Part shown: positions 26,461-35,524 of the stretch, one piece after another | Numbering within the stretch: position 1 is the first letter of the stretch | Layout of the letters: every line of letters starts with the position of its first letter | Assembly: GCF_014207955.1 (NCBI RefSeq) | Contig: NZ_JACHLK010000019.1 | Location: forward strand, 47,245-111,244 | Direction of reading: 5' to 3' | DNA length: 64,000 nucleotides | Source: Acidovorax soli | Lineage (GTDB): Bacteria; Pseudomonadota; Gammaproteobacteria; Burkholderiales; Burkholderiaceae_C | Program-made: the position numbers and the translations under genes | Notes under the pieces: generated by a model | What the model was told of the DNA's origin: nothing | Database searches by the model: none | The model's input: only the letters and a program-made list of their open reading frames with translations

Positions 26461-26901
26461 ATGGAGATCCGCCCTGTCGCACGATCCGAGCTGGCGCAGT
26501 TGCTTGCGCTCTATGCACACCTGCATGCCGATGACGAACCGCCACCCGACGGCGATGCGCTGGACAAGATCTGGGACGAACTACAGGGCAGCCAACGCTA
26601 CCGCTACCTGGGCGCCTATGTGGGCGGCCAACTGGTCTCCAGCTGCACCATCACCCTCATCCCCAACCTCACGCGCGGTGGGCGACCCTATGGCTTGATC
26701 GAGAACGTGGTGACCCATGCCGATCACCGAGGACACGGCCACGCCAAGGCCGTGCTGCACGATGCCTTGTCCTTCGCCTGGGCCCAGGACTGCTACAAGG
26801 TGATGCTTATGACCGGGCGCAAGGACGAGGCTACGCTGCAGTTCTATGAATCCGCGGGCTTCGACCGGCATGGCAAGCAGGCGTTCATTGCCAGGCCCTG
26901 A
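26461..26901 (+). CDS. GNAT-family N-acetyltransferase
   Basis: This 146-residue protein has the core GNAT layout: IENVVTHADHRGHGHAKAVLH (pyrophosphate-binding loop HRGHGHA), then a YKVMLMTGRKDEATLQFYESAGF helix-strand. It starts 23 bases after the LysR stop on the same strand and may be cotranscribed with it. Substrate unknown. The ATG at 26461 is preferred over the GTG- or ATG-starting upstream extension because it begins at the first strand of the fold. Confidence 0.8.
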   Translation: MEIRPVARSELAQLLALYAHLHADDEPPPDGDALDKIWDELQGSQRYRYLGAYVGGQLVSSCTITLIPNLTRGGRPYGLIENVVTHADHRGHGHAKAVLHDALSFAWAQDCYKVMLMTGRKDEATLQFYESAGFDRHGKQAFIARP

Positions 26902-26919
26902 GTGCCGCAGGGGCAGGCG

Positions 26920-27387
26920 CTACCGGGCGCTGTCTGCAAACAATTCCGCGATGAAGCGCTCCAGCTCCTGCTCCTCCAGCAGCTCGATCGAGAAGTTGCC
27001 GAAGCGCTTGGGCAGCCACAGGATGCGGGTGCCACTGGGTGTGCGCAGCCCATCCCTCTCCAGGCGATTGCCGTTCTCATCCTCCGGCTGCACACCGGCT
27101 GCCACCAGCCCATCGTAGGCGGCCTCGATGTCGGGGGTGGAGTAGCAATGGCGGTAGATCGTGCCCTCGCCCAGCCGGTCCATCAACTCCTTGAGGTTGC
27201 CGGCAATGGGCTCTACCAGCATGAAACGCTCGCTGCCGAACAGCACCACCGCATAGCGCACATGCAGGCCGCCGCGGTCCCACACCAGGGTTCTGGAGAC
27301 GCGCGCACTGAAGACCCGCGCGTAGTAGGCGCAGGCCTCCTCCAGGTTGCCGACCAGAACATCGACGTGGCTGAATTTCAGGTCCAT
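26920..27387 (-). CDS. VOC/glyoxalase-superfamily protein, 155 aa
   Basis: A single vicinal-oxygen-chelate module with two beta-alpha-beta halves: FSHVDVLVGNLEEACAYYAR at the start, then IYRHCYSTPDIEAAYDGL and a late RILWLPKRFGNFSIELLEE. The metal-binding candidates are His-7, His in YRHC, and the Glu of IELLEE. Possible activities range from glyoxalase-like lyase to resistance protein; nothing nearby points to a substrate. It converges on the acetyltransferase gene with an 18-base gap. Confidence 0.75.
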   Translation of the reverse strand: MDLKFSHVDVLVGNLEEACAYYARVFSARVSRTLVWDRGGLHVRYAVVLFGSERFMLVEPIAGNLKELMDRLGEGTIYRHCYSTPDIEAAYDGLVAAGVQPEDENGNRLERDGLRTPSGTRILWLPKRFGNFSIELLEEQELERFIAELFADSAR

Positions 27388-27509
27388 GGCTTGCCTTCAC
27401 TCCATATGGTTCGTCCAAGGTGCAGAGCTTCGCACAGGCCAGGGCCTTCAGTTTTCTCAAGCCCTGCCGATAACCACCGGAACCGCATCAACAGACCAAG
27501 AATCAGAAA

Positions 27510-29231
27510 ATGAGTGCAGTCAGCAGCCTTTCTTCCTCTGCAGCAGCCCTGGGCACACAGAACGCCACCATCAAGGCCTCCACCAACTCGGGTGCGGCGC
27601 TCGCGCAAGCCGCCAGTGCATCGGCCGCAACGGCAACGACGGACTTCACCGCGTCCACGCCCGTGTCCATCCCGCCTGCGGCGTCCGGCGACGGGCGCTT
27701 CCTCTACCTGACCCAAATGCCCTCGGGCCTGGACTCGGCCGACCTCACCTACGAAGCGCTGGCCCAGGTCTCATCCGCTTCCGGCCGCATGCAGGTGTGG
27801 GAGCAGCCGCCCGGTGCCAAGACCGCCGTGGACCAGGTGCTGGGTCGCAACGCGGGCGCCAGCACCGAACAGGCCCGCTTTGCCGGCCTGGGCTCGGCCC
27901 TGCTGGAGCAGGTGGCCAGCACGGGCTCGGGCTACAAGCAGACGGTGGTGAACATCGGCGCTGCCTACTCGCCGGACCGCATCCAGGGCAAGGCGACCGA
28001 TGCGCTCTGGGCCATCAAGTCCCGCCCCAGCGCCAGCACGGAGCTGACGATCAAGACCCAGTCGGGTGCCACGGTGCGCCTGTCCATCCATGACCAGAAG
28101 GCGCCTACCGCCACGGGCTCTGGCATTGCCGTGCAGATCGAAGTCGACGGCAAGCTCACGCAGCAGGAGCGCGAAGCCCTGCAGTCCCTGGCCAAGGGCT
28201 TTGACGAGGCCATCGAGGGCCTGACGCGCGAGCCGCCTCTGCTCAACCTCGACGGGCTGATGAAGTTCGACAGCAAGCTGCTCACCAAGGTGGAACTCAA
28301 GGCCGAGGTCTATGGCCTGAACGACAAGGGCGAGCGCGCCATGGTGCTGGGCACCCGCTTCACGGCCAATGCCGGCAGCCGCGAAATCGAGCTCAAGACC
28401 CTGAAGGGCACGGCCACCGTGAAGACCGACCTGCGCCAGAGTGCGATCTGGGGCAGCGCCGAGCAGAAGGCCCGGGCGATGCAGCAGTACCTGGGCCGGG
28501 TGGACAAGGCAGCCGAGCGGGGCAACGGAAACCAGGAACTGGTGGATCTGTTCAAGGCCTCTTTCACGGCCCTGCACGGCGGCTATGGCGCCACCGGCAA
28601 GCCCAGCGGGCTGGAACGCGTGGGCCCGGCCGACCTCGCCAGTGATGCCGACGCCTTCAGCGAAGAGGACCACAGCCTGCTCACGGGCCTGGCGGACTTC
28701 AAGGCCTCCATCGTCACCAACCGCCGCGCCGCCAACCCGCGCCACACCAACGAGATCGACATCTTCGACTACCGGATCGGCCAGTCGACCCAGATCTCCG
28801 GTGGTTCTGCCGCCAACCGCGCCCTCACCCAGACGCAGACGGCCGACCTCACCGCAGGCTACCACCGCTCGCTGCGCAGCAAGCGCGAGCCCGACCTCAG
28901 CTCCGACACCTCCACCCAGAACTACTACTACACCCAGGTCGAGGACCACAGCAGCACACAGGTGGAACTGGCCTACGAGAAGGACAAGCCCGTGCGGGCC
29001 CTGGTCACCCAGGCAGCCTCCCAGTCGCTGCGCACCATCATGGTGGAGAACAACAAGGTGGTGGATACGGTGGAAGAGCCCCTGCAGCAGCAATCGAAGC
29101 AGAAGGACCTGCTGCCCCTGCTCCAGCATCTGCTGCGGCAGGAGGAAGCCAAGGAGCTGTCGGCCGAGGAAAGGCAGAAGACGCTGCGGGAATGGAATGC
29201 GATGGTGCTGGGCGAGCCGGGTGCGGCGTAG
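27510..29231 (+). CDS. Hypothetical Cys-free protein, 573 aa
   Basis: The first 60 residues are Ser/Ala/Thr-rich and low complexity, without a hydrophobic signal peptide. The rest is a mixed alpha/beta protein with a lysine-rich beta portion (TELTIKTQSGATVRLSIHDQ) and a long helical segment (QQEREALQSLAKGFDEAI). It closes with Gln/Glu-rich helices. I found no cysteine in the whole chain, a feature often seen in exported or surface proteins of type III/flagellar systems. No family recognised. It stands alone, with a terminal position before a convergent acetyltransferase gene. Confidence 0.65.
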   Translation: MSAVSSLSSSAAALGTQNATIKASTNSGAALAQAASASAATATTDFTASTPVSIPPAASGDGRFLYLTQMPSGLDSADLTYEALAQVSSASGRMQVWEQPPGAKTAVDQVLGRNAGASTEQARFAGLGSALLEQVASTGSGYKQTVVNIGAAYSPDRIQGKATDALWAIKSRPSASTELTIKTQSGATVRLSIHDQKAPTATGSGIAVQIEVDGKLTQQEREALQSLAKGFDEAIEGLTREPPLLNLDGLMKFDSKLLTKVELKAEVYGLNDKGERAMVLGTRFTANAGSREIELKTLKGTATVKTDLRQSAIWGSAEQKARAMQQYLGRVDKAAERGNGNQELVDLFKASFTALHGGYGATGKPSGLERVGPADLASDADAFSEEDHSLLTGLADFKASIVTNRRAANPRHTNEIDIFDYRIGQSTQISGGSAANRALTQTQTADLTAGYHRSLRSKREPDLSSDTSTQNYYYTQVEDHSSTQVELAYEKDKPVRALVTQAASQSLRTIMVENNKVVDTVEEPLQQQSKQKDLLPLLQHLLRQEEAKELSAEERQKTLREWNAMVLGEPGAA

Positions 29232-29243
29232 CGCCCCCTGTGC

Positions 29244-29735
29244 CTACGCCGCCATTGCCAGCTCATAGCGCGCCAGCGCCCAGCTCCCCTTGGGCACTTC
29301 GCTGTGCAGCACGAAACCGAAGCCTTCGTACAGCGAGCGCAGCCCCTGGCGGTCCGCCACGCAGTCCAGGCGCAGCCAAGGCCGTTGCACGGCCTGCGTG
29401 CGCTCGCGCGCAAAACGCAGCAAGGCGATGGAAACGCCCTGCCCCGCCCAAGCGCGGCGCACGGCCAGCTTGTGCAGGTAGACGGAGCTGCCAGGTGCGA
29501 TCTCGGGCCAGTAGTGCGGGTCTTCCAGGTCCAGGCGCATGACGCCCGCTACCGACCAAGGCCCGCTGCGCGCCACCCAATAGCCGCCTGCCTCGATGTC
29601 GCGCCCTATGCGCTCGGGGCTGTAGTCCGCCGGGGACCACAGCGGCCGGCCATCGCCCTGCAGCCACTGCGCGGCCTCCTGCAGGGTGGCGACGACGGCG
29701 TCCAGGTCCGTGGAGGTGGCTTGCTCGATGTGCAT
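29244..29735 (-). CDS. GNAT-family N-acetyltransferase
   Basis: This 163-residue protein begins MHIEQATSTDLDAVVATLQ and carries VYLHKLAVRRAWAGQGVSIA, a typical acetyl-CoA-binding A motif (RAWAGQG), then LRLDCVADRQGLRSLYEGFGF. It resembles small-molecule or protein-modifying acetyltransferases with unknown substrate. It ends 12 bases from the convergent 573-residue protein gene. Confidence 0.85.
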   Translation of the reverse strand: MHIEQATSTDLDAVVATLQEAAQWLQGDGRPLWSPADYSPERIGRDIEAGGYWVARSGPWSVAGVMRLDLEDPHYWPEIAPGSSVYLHKLAVRRAWAGQGVSIALLRFARERTQAVQRPWLRLDCVADRQGLRSLYEGFGFVLHSEVPKGSWALARYELAMAA

Positions 29736-29883
29736 GAAAACGCGGCAGTGAGTGCGAAAAGGGCCGCCATCTTAGAACCTGTTGAGGGCGTGTGCGGGGC
29801 CAGGCCAATCGTCATGCCGCTGCCAAAAACTCCTGCTAAGATCCGCCCATCGGGAAACCAGCCTCCCGAATCCTCGCGGATAG

Positions 29884-30822
29884 ATGGTGTCCCATCCAAG
29901 TGCTGATCACTCTTTGCTGGAGTCATCATCCGTGGACACCTCTATGGGCAACGCCCCTTCCCTCTCCATTGCGCCCCAAGACCTCGCATCCCGCATCGGC
30001 ACGCCTGATGCACCGCTCCTGCTGGATGTGCGCCGGCCCGCGCGTTTTGCCAAAAGCCCCCATCTGCTGGCGACGGCACGCCACTGCCCGCCCGAAGCGC
30101 TTGCCGGGCTGGTGGCATCCGGCCCGCCGCGCGAGGCCGTCATGTACTGCGTCTACGGCCACGCCGTGAGCCAGGAGGCCGCGGCGCAACTGCGGCAGGC
30201 GGGCTGGGATGCGCGGTTCCTCGCGGGCGGCTTCGAAGGCGGCGAGCCAGGCACCGACGCGCCGCAGGACATGGCCCGCTGGCGCGAAACGCGGCCTCTC
30301 GCGCTGCCCAAGCGCCCGGACCTGGGTGTGGATGGAACGGCGCCGTCGTGCTGGATCACACGCGCACGGCCCCAGATCGACCGCGTGGCCTGCCCCTGGC
30401 TGGTGCGCCGTTTCATCGACCTGCGCGCTGAATTCTTTTATGTGGAAGCGGCCCAGGTGCGGGCCGAGGCGCGGCGGCTCGGTGCCGTGGCCTATGACAT
30501 TCCTGGTGCCCCCATCACGCACGAAGGCGCGCTGTGCAGCTTCGATGCACTGCTCTCGGCCTTTGGCCTGCAGGCCGACCCCGCGCTCGCGGCACTGGCG
30601 CACATCGTGCGCGCAGCGGATACGGACGCGTTGCAGCAGGCACCCCAGGCCGCCGGGCTGCTGGCCGTGTCGCTGGGCCTGTCGCAGCTGCACGCCAGCG
30701 ACGACATGGCCATGCTCGCCGCGGCCATGCCGGTGTACGACGCGCTGTATGCCTGGTGCCGCCAGCAGGTGCAAGGCGTGCAGGAGGCCCACCGCTGGAC
30801 ACCCCAGGTGGTGCAGGCGTGA
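29884..30822 (+). CDS. chrB: ChrB chromate-resistance regulator with fused rhodanese domain
   Basis: This is a 312-residue protein. A rhodanese-like domain (about 30-125) has LLLDVRRPARF and an active-site-like YCVYGHAVS with Cys present. The ChrB domain follows (about 155-305): QIDRVACPWLVRRFIDLRAEF, then GAPITHEGALCSFDALLSAF and HIVRAADTD. ChrB proteins sense chromate and control or aid the ChrA exporter. It is coupled to chrA by a GTGA overlap. The start could also be the ATG at 29944; neither has a strong ribosome site. Confidence 0.85.
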   Translation: MVSHPSADHSLLESSSVDTSMGNAPSLSIAPQDLASRIGTPDAPLLLDVRRPARFAKSPHLLATARHCPPEALAGLVASGPPREAVMYCVYGHAVSQEAAAQLRQAGWDARFLAGGFEGGEPGTDAPQDMARWRETRPLALPKRPDLGVDGTAPSCWITRARPQIDRVACPWLVRRFIDLRAEFFYVEAAQVRAEARRLGAVAYDIPGAPITHEGALCSFDALLSAFGLQADPALAALAHIVRAADTDALQQAPQAAGLLAVSLGLSQLHASDDMAMLAAAMPVYDALYAWCRQQVQGVQEAHRWTPQVVQA

Positions 30823-32234
30823 CCGATACGAACAACCCGCCCACGATGACAAGCAACACCCACCCCGAGGTGGCCGCCTCCGGCCAGGCCGATGTCCCCA
30901 GCGCCGATGCACGGCGCCCCGCCGAAGTCCCGTTCATCCAGGCTTTCTGGTTCTGGCTCAAGCTCGGCTGCATCAGCTTTGGCGGGCCGGCCGGACAGAT
31001 CGCGATCATGCACACCGAGCTGGTGGAGCGGCGCCGCTGGATCAGCGAGAAGCGCTTTCTGCACGCGCTCAACTTCTGCATGGTGCTGCCCGGGCCCGAG
31101 GCCCAGCAGCTGGCCACCTACATCGGCTGGCTGATGCACCGCACGCGCGGCGCCATCGTGGCGGGCGCGCTGTTCGTGCTGCCCTCGCTGCTGCTGCTGG
31201 TGCTGCTGTCCTGGGTGTACATCGCCTTTGGCCACTTGCCCGTGGTGGAGGGCATCTTCTACGGCATCAAGCCCGCAGTCACGGCGCTGGTGCTGCATGC
31301 GGCGCACCGCATCGGCACACGGGCACTGAAGAACCGCTGGCTCTGGGGCCTGGCAGCAGCGGCCTTTGTGGCCATCATGGCTTTCAGTGCCCCTTTCCCG
31401 GCCATCGTGCTCGCGGCGGCCCTCATCGGCCACCTGGCGGGGCGGCGCTGGCCGCAGCTGTTCACGGCCAGCGCGCATGGCGCCGCGCAGCGGGGCTACG
31501 GGCCGGCGCTGATCGATGACGACACACCCACGCCGGCCCACGCGCTGTTCAGCCGCGCACGCCTGGCGCGCGTGCTGGCCGTGGGCGGCGGCCTGTGGCT
31601 GGCTGCCATGGGCATGCTGGTGGCCTGGCATGGCTGGCAAGGCACGCTGGCGCAGATGGGCTGGTTCTTCACCAAGGCGGCGCTGCTCACCTTTGGCGGG
31701 GCCTACGCGGTGCTGCCCTATGTGTTCCAGGGCGCGGTGGAGCACTACCACTGGCTCAATGCCCAGCAGATGATCGACGGCCTGGCCCTGGGCGAGACCA
31801 CGCCCGGCCCGCTGATCATGGTGGTGGCCTTCGTGGGCTTTGTCGGCGGCTGGCTGCACAACGTGCTCGGGCCCGACACCGCCTTCTGGTCCGGCGCAGT
31901 GGCAGCCACGGTGGTCACGTTCTTCACCTTTCTGCCCTCGTTCGTGTTCATCCTCGCGGGCGGGCCGCTGATCGAGACCACGCACAACCAGCTGCGCTTC
32001 ACCGCGCCACTCACGGCCATCACGGCCGCAGTGGTCGGCGTGATCCTGAACCTGGCGCTGTTCTTTGCCTGGCATGTGTGGTGGCCCCGGGGCTTTGGGG
32101 GCGGCATGGACATCGCCTCCGTCGCCATCACGCTGCTGGCGGCCGTGGCGCTGTTCCGCTTCAAGCTCGGGGTGCTGCCCCTGCTGGGAGGTTGCGCGCT
32201 GGCGGGCCTGGCGCTGCGGCTAGTCCTTCAATAG
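30819..32234 (+). CDS. chrA: ChrA chromate transporter
   Basis: This 471-residue inner-membrane protein is the full-length two-domain form. The first CHR half carries LGCISFGGPAGQIAIMHTEL and the second half repeats the motif as LLTFGGAYAVLPYVFQ. About ten hydrophobic helices are visible. It exports chromate. The GTG start at 30819 overlaps the chrB stop; an internal ATG at 30846 would shorten only the hydrophilic N-terminus. The 3' end overlaps the convergent LysR gene by 15 bases. Confidence 0.92.
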   Translation: MTDTNNPPTMTSNTHPEVAASGQADVPSADARRPAEVPFIQAFWFWLKLGCISFGGPAGQIAIMHTELVERRRWISEKRFLHALNFCMVLPGPEAQQLATYIGWLMHRTRGAIVAGALFVLPSLLLLVLLSWVYIAFGHLPVVEGIFYGIKPAVTALVLHAAHRIGTRALKNRWLWGLAAAAFVAIMAFSAPFPAIVLAAALIGHLAGRRWPQLFTASAHGAAQRGYGPALIDDDTPTPAHALFSRARLARVLAVGGGLWLAAMGMLVAWHGWQGTLAQMGWFFTKAALLTFGGAYAVLPYVFQGAVEHYHWLNAQQMIDGLALGETTPGPLIMVVAFVGFVGGWLHNVLGPDTAFWSGAVAATVVTFFTFLPSFVFILAGGPLIETTHNQLRFTAPLTAITAAVVGVILNLALFFAWHVWWPRGFGGGMDIASVAITLLAAVALFRFKLGVLPLLGGCALAGLALRLVLQ

Positions 32235-33104
32235 CTCCTGCACCAGCGTGCGCACGATGGGCATGGCCGGCGCCTCGCTGCGGCCGGCCAGGGTGACCAG
32301 GCCGAACAGCGCGGTGGTGATCTCGCCTGGCACCATGGGCAGCTCCACCAGGTCGGGCGCGGCGGCGCGCACGGCCAGCAGGATGGCGTCGCTCTTGCGC
32401 ACCACCTCGACCAGGCTCGGAATCTCCTCGCAGCGCAGGGTCACGCAGGCGGCGGGGTGGGCCTCGGGGCCGTAGGTCTCCATGAGCCGGCGCGCCACCT
32501 CGTCGCTGAGCGGGGTGGAGGCGATGGGGTACTCCTTGAGCATCTCGAAGCGCACGCCGCCACGCTTGCGCAGCAGCGGGTGGCCGCGCCGCACCATGAA
32601 GGAACCGCGAATCTCGCAGACCAGTTCGGTGCGCAGGTCGGTGGCGGGCTGCAGCGAGCGCGCGTCAATCACCAGGGCGTCGAGCTGGCGGTCGCGCAGG
32701 GCCTGCACCAGCCGGTCGGTGCTGCCGCGCGAGATCTCCAGCGTGAGCTGGGGGTGGCGCGTGGCCACCTGCATGAGCAGCGGGGTCATCAACAGCGCAC
32801 CAGGCCCCGAGCCCAGGCCGATGCGGATGGCGCCGCCCTCGCCCTCGCGCATGCGCTGGCCCAGGGCATGCAGCTCGGCCGCGTCGTCCACCAGGCGCTG
32901 GGCGCGCTGCAGCACCTGGCGGCCGAAGGGCGTGAGTTCGCTGCGCCGGCCGATGCGGTCGAACAGGGGCAGACCCAGCTCGTCTTCGATGGAGCGGATG
33001 CTGCGGCTGAGCGCGGGCTGCGTGAGGTGCATGGCCTCGGCCGACTTGCTGAACGAGCCGGTCTGCGCCAGTGAAATGAAGTGCCGAAGCTGCACCAAAG
33101 TCAT
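32220..33104 (-). CDS. LysR-family transcriptional regulator
   Basis: This 294-residue protein has an N-terminal HTH (GSFSKSAEAMHLTQPALSRS, LEDELGLPLFDR-type segment reading IEDELGLPLFDRIGRR). A substrate-binding domain follows, with IRIGLGSGPGALLMTPLL and a late SDAILLAVRAAAPDLVELP. It is divergent from a Bug gene and the adjacent M20 amidase gene, and is the probable regulator of that pair. Its end overlaps chrA by 15 bases. Confidence 0.9.
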   Translation of the reverse strand: MTLVQLRHFISLAQTGSFSKSAEAMHLTQPALSRSIRSIEDELGLPLFDRIGRRSELTPFGRQVLQRAQRLVDDAAELHALGQRMREGEGGAIRIGLGSGPGALLMTPLLMQVATRHPQLTLEISRGSTDRLVQALRDRQLDALVIDARSLQPATDLRTELVCEIRGSFMVRRGHPLLRKRGGVRFEMLKEYPIASTPLSDEVARRLMETYGPEAHPAACVTLRCEEIPSLVEVVRKSDAILLAVRAAAPDLVELPMVPGEITTALFGLVTLAGRSEAPAMPIVRTLVQELLKD

Positions 33105-33134
33105 GCCGATTTGCCCCCTTCTGGTGCAAGAAAA

Positions 33135-33177
33135 TTGAATAACTTCAACTCATGCTAACCCACTTTGCAATGCATTG
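33135..33177. promoter_or_regulatory. Dyad symmetries between lysR and Bug genes
   Basis: In the 219-base divergent region, TTGAATAACTTCAA (33135-33148) is a TTGAA-N4-TTCAA inverted repeat. CAATGCATTG (33168-33177) is a perfect 10-base palindrome 20 bases away. The first has the T-N11-A form of LysR boxes. They are likely regulator sites for the divergent promoters; not tested. Confidence 0.45.
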
Positions 33178-33323
33178 GACGCGCAGAAACGCCAATCCTA
33201 AGATGGCCCGGCTGACCTGCAAAACGCGCCCCTAAAGAGCTGCGCTGCAGGGCCAGAGGGTGTCGATGAAACGCATGCCATGGCTGCCATGGCCGCCTAC
33301 CAATTTGTACGCAAGGGATCGAA

Positions 33324-34340
33324 ATGAAGCACACAACGATTGCGATGAAACGCCTGCTCGCCACACTGGCCGGGCTCACGGGCCTGGTGCTGGGCGCCAG
33401 CCCGCTGGCCGCCTGGGCCCAGGCCCCCACTGCCTACCCCGCCAAGCCGGTGAGCCTGATGGTGCCCTACCCTGCGGGCGGCCCGTCGGATGCGATGGCG
33501 CGCATCCTGAACACACCCATGTCGCGCGAGTTGGGCCAGCAGGTGATCGTGGAGAACCTGGGCGGCGCGGCCGGTGCCATGGCCGCGCAGAAGGTGCTGG
33601 CCGCGCCGGCCGATGGCTACTACGTCTTCCAGGGCTCGCCCAACGAGGCCATCCTGGCGCCGCTGGCCAATGCCGCGGTGAAGCTGCGCACCGAGGACTT
33701 TCGCCTGGTGCACCCGGTGTCGGACGCGGCCATGGTCTTCGTCACGCGCAAGGACCTGGGCGTGAACAGCGTGGACGAGCTCATCGCACTGGCGCGCACC
33801 CCGGGCAAGGATCCGCTGTCCTACGGCAGCGTGGGCATCGGCTCGCTGTACCACCTGATCCTGGAGAAGGTGCAGCAGACCACGCACACCACCATGCAGC
33901 ATATCCCCTACAAGGGCAATGCGCCGCTGCTGCAGGACCTGGGCGGGGGGCAGCTCGACTTTGCGGTGCTGGTCTACAGCGCGGCCATGGGCGCCATGGC
34001 CGAGCAGGGGCGCCTGAAGATCATCGGCCAGCTGGGTGCGCAGCGCTCCGAGATGCTCAAGGCCATTCCCACCGTGAGCGAAGGCAAGACCCTGCCCCAC
34101 TTCTCGTACAAGATCTGGACCGGCTTCATGGTGCCCAAGAAGACGCCCGAGCCCGTGGTGCAGCGTCTGCACCAGGCCATTGGCCGCGCGCTCAAGGACC
34201 CGGCGGTGCATACACAGCTCGCGGCGCAGTCCATGGTAGCGTCGCCCGCGATGACGCTGGCCGAATCTACCGCCTTCTTCGAGAGCGAGACCGCGCGCTA
34301 CCGCGAGATCGCGCGCTCCATCAACCTGCAGCCGCAATGA
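33324..34340 (+). CDS. Bug/TctC-family periplasmic solute-binding protein
   Basis: This 338-residue protein has a signal peptide (LLATLAGLTGLVLGASPLAAWAQ is too long to quote whole; cleavage is near AWAQ). It has the family pattern YPAKPVSLMVPYPAGGPSDA, VIVENLGGAAGAMAAQ and HIPYKGNAPLLQDLGGG. It presumably binds an acidic amide or amino-acid derivative, because the next gene, overlapping by four bases (ATGA), encodes an M20 amidase. No membrane components of a tripartite transporter are in the window. Confidence 0.9.
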   Translation: MKHTTIAMKRLLATLAGLTGLVLGASPLAAWAQAPTAYPAKPVSLMVPYPAGGPSDAMARILNTPMSRELGQQVIVENLGGAAGAMAAQKVLAAPADGYYVFQGSPNEAILAPLANAAVKLRTEDFRLVHPVSDAAMVFVTRKDLGVNSVDELIALARTPGKDPLSYGSVGIGSLYHLILEKVQQTTHTTMQHIPYKGNAPLLQDLGGGQLDFAVLVYSAAMGAMAEQGRLKIIGQLGAQRSEMLKAIPTVSEGKTLPHFSYKIWTGFMVPKKTPEPVVQRLHQAIGRALKDPAVHTQLAAQSMVASPAMTLAESTAFFESETARYREIARSINLQPQ

Positions 34341-35524
34341 CGACGATGATGGACACCCCCTTGTTCGAGGCCCTGCAGGCGCGCGCCAGCGAGTTCATCG
34401 ACCTGCGCCGCGACATCCACCGCCACCCCGAACTGGCCTTCGAGGAGCAGCGCACGGCCGAACTGGTGGCCGATCGGCTGGAGCACTGGGGTTATGCGGT
34501 GGAGCGCGGCATCGGCGGCACGGGCGTGGTGGGCAAGCTGGTGCGCGGGGACGGCACCCGGCGCCTGGGCCTGCGCGCCGACATGGACGCCCTGCCCATC
34601 ACCGAGGCCACGGGTGCCGCCTGGAGCAGCGCCCACCCGGGCGTGATGCATGCCTGCGGGCACGATGGCCACACCGCCATGCTGATGGCGGCCGCCTGGT
34701 ACCTGGCGGAGCACGGGCAGTTCAGCGGCGAGCTGAACCTGATCTTCCAGCCTGCCGAAGAAGGCGGAGGCGGCGCGCTGCGCATGATGGCCGATGGCCT
34801 GTTCACGCGCTACCCCTGCGACGCCGTGTTCGCCATGCACAACATGCCCGGCGTGGCCCAGGGCCACCTGCTGCTGCGCGAGGGGCCGGCCATGGCATCG
34901 AGCGACTACGCCACCATCACGCTCGATGGTGTGGGCGGCCATGGCGCCATGCCGCACCAGGCCGTCGACCCGGTAGTGGCCGCCGCCAGCCTGGTGATGG
35001 CGCTGCAGACCATCGTCTCGCGCAATGTGGACCCGCAGCAGATGGCCGTGGTGACCGTGGGCGCGCTGCATGCGGGCCAGGCCAACAACGTGATCCCGGC
35101 CAGCGCGGTGCTGGAGATCAGCGTGCGCGCCATGGACAGCGGCGTGCGCCGGCTGCTGGAGCAGCGCATCCGCGCGCTGGTGGAGGCCACGGCCACGGGC
35201 CATGGAGTGCAGGCCCGCATCGACTGGCGGCCGGGCTATGCCGTGCTGGTCAACACGCCCGAAGAAACGGCCCTGGCACGCCAGGTGGCGCTGGAGCTGG
35301 TGGGCCCCGAGCGCGTGACCCTGCAGGCCGCGGCCCTGCCGGCCAGCGAGGACTTCGCCTTCATGCTGGAGCAGGTGCCGGGCTCCTACCTGCAGATCGG
35401 CAATGGCAATGCCCCGGGCGGCTGCATGGTGCACCACCCGGGCTACGATTTCCACGATGGCAACATCGTGGTGGGCGGCGCGTACTGGGTAAGGCTGGCC
35501 GAGACCTTTCTCACGCCCCCGTGA
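34337..35524 (+). CDS. M20-family amidohydrolase (hippurate hydrolase/N-acyl-amino-acid amidase type)
   Basis: This 395-residue cytoplasmic metallohydrolase has RRDIHRHPELAFEE at the start, then LRADMDALPI, HACGHDGHTAML (metal-binding His and Cys), and LIFQPAEEGGGGA (catalytic Glu pair). The lid domain carries GGHGAMPHQAVDP, and ASEDFAFML comes late. These are the hallmarks of the M20D subgroup that splits N-acyl or aryl-amide bonds. It is coupled to the upstream Bug gene; the substrate is likely the compound that protein binds. The end overlaps the convergent aldoxime dehydratase gene by 14 bases. Confidence 0.9.
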   Translation: MTTMMDTPLFEALQARASEFIDLRRDIHRHPELAFEEQRTAELVADRLEHWGYAVERGIGGTGVVGKLVRGDGTRRLGLRADMDALPITEATGAAWSSAHPGVMHACGHDGHTAMLMAAAWYLAEHGQFSGELNLIFQPAEEGGGGALRMMADGLFTRYPCDAVFAMHNMPGVAQGHLLLREGPAMASSDYATITLDGVGGHGAMPHQAVDPVVAAASLVMALQTIVSRNVDPQQMAVVTVGALHAGQANNVIPASAVLEISVRAMDSGVRRLLEQRIRALVEATATGHGVQARIDWRPGYAVLVNTPEETALARQVALELVGPERVTLQAAALPASEDFAFMLEQVPGSYLQIGNGNAPGGCMVHHPGYDFHDGNIVVGGAYWVRLAETFLTPP

